64,000 nucleotides of DNA from assembly GCA_905221615.1 (NCBI GenBank), contig CAJNDT010005323.1, positions 384,520 to 448,519 of the forward strand, given 5' to 3'. The notes beneath the pieces were generated by a model, which saw only the letters and a list, made by a program, of their open reading frames with translations, made no database searches and was not told where the DNA came from. Within the stretch, counting starts at the first letter, position 1. Each line of letters begins with the position of its first letter. The position numbers and the translations under genes were made by a program. This stretch comes from Symbiodinium sp. CCMP2592 (lineage: Eukaryota; Sar; Dinophyceae; Suessiales; Symbiodiniaceae). Positions 63,609-64,000 of the stretch are shown piece by piece.

Positions 63609-64000
63609 TGCCGGGCTGTGCAAGAAACAAGGTTTCATGTAGATGATACAAACTGTGCTTCGGCTCAGTGATGCCAAGAAGATTGCTGTGCAGCGGTGGT
63701 TCTCCAGGCCGAGAAAGATGAGCTCTTCTGCGCTTATGCCGCTATGATCCTGAAGGACATCCTTGCTCTAAGCCCTCACCTCAACCCGAGCAGGGAAAGC
63801 AAAATCGAACCGCAAGCCCTACTCGGCAAGTCTGATGCAGTGTAAGTCTGATGCATTGGGTGGTCAAAGGCAACCAAGCTGACTCAGAGCGTGCTTCAGC
63901 TTCCAAGACAACCCGGACCAGGGTGCGTCTCTCTTGCCCTAATGATACGGTCGACCGGGTGCAGGCAGTTTCAGAGCCTCAGTAGCCCAAGGACAAGCAT
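63609..64000. other. No gene seen
   Basis: Unique sequence to the window end with no coherent frame long enough to call. Confidence 0.35.

Overview
The window looks like nuclear DNA of a dinoflagellate, most likely a Symbiodiniaceae-type alga, although no marker fixes the species. Four things point there: very low gene density, short candidate exons in shifting frames, TTTAGGG-type telomere-like arrays, and several families of degenerate retroelements whose protein motifs resemble those seen in dinoflagellate genomes. I found no bacterial operon, rRNA, tRNA or CRISPR array.

Layout. 0-10 kb is mostly non-coding with microsatellites, one candidate minus-strand gene at 3.1-4.1 kb and a 111-bp foldback (MITE-like) element at 8.84 kb. 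10-19 kb holds weak minus-strand exon candidates, two telomere-like arrays in opposite orientation (11.65 and 13.83 kb), a duplicated pseudo-exon (17.3 and 17.7 kb), a long ACT-type triplet array and a 0.9-kb satellite of 12 hairpin-bearing units. 19-25 kb is gene-poor. 25.0-26.1 kb has three coherent minus-strand exon candidates.

26.4-37.1 kb is a graveyard of one non-LTR retroelement family. It contains one open, 5'-truncated copy (561 aa: RT thumb, CCHC-like knuckle, probable restriction-like endonuclease) and at least six degenerate fragments, nearly all on the minus strand, one of them inverted against another. 40.9-42.7 kb contains a second type of retroelement fragment (minus strand) and a broken Ty1/copia-like integrase (plus strand). 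43.6-47.5 kb is a nearly complete LINE: APE-type endonuclease, reverse transcriptase with YADD, and three zinc fingers, split by two frame changes and one TAG.

48-52.3 kb is dominated by tandem repeats. The most unusual object lies at 50,831-51,714: an 884-bp element with 34-bp terminal inverted repeats, a TA target duplication and a matching empty site about 1 kb downstream. Its interior is packed with perfect palindromes and about 18 copies of a GTCGAA/TTCGAC palindrome. 55-57.4 kb has a minus-strand coiled-coil exon candidate and a plus-strand two-exon gene candidate with an apparent 31-nt intron. 57.4-64 kb is gene-poor, with foldback and hairpin repeats at 61.2-62.4 kb and simple repeats at the end.

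Nearly everything recognisable is mobile-element or repeat biology. The few cellular exon candidates have no function I can name.
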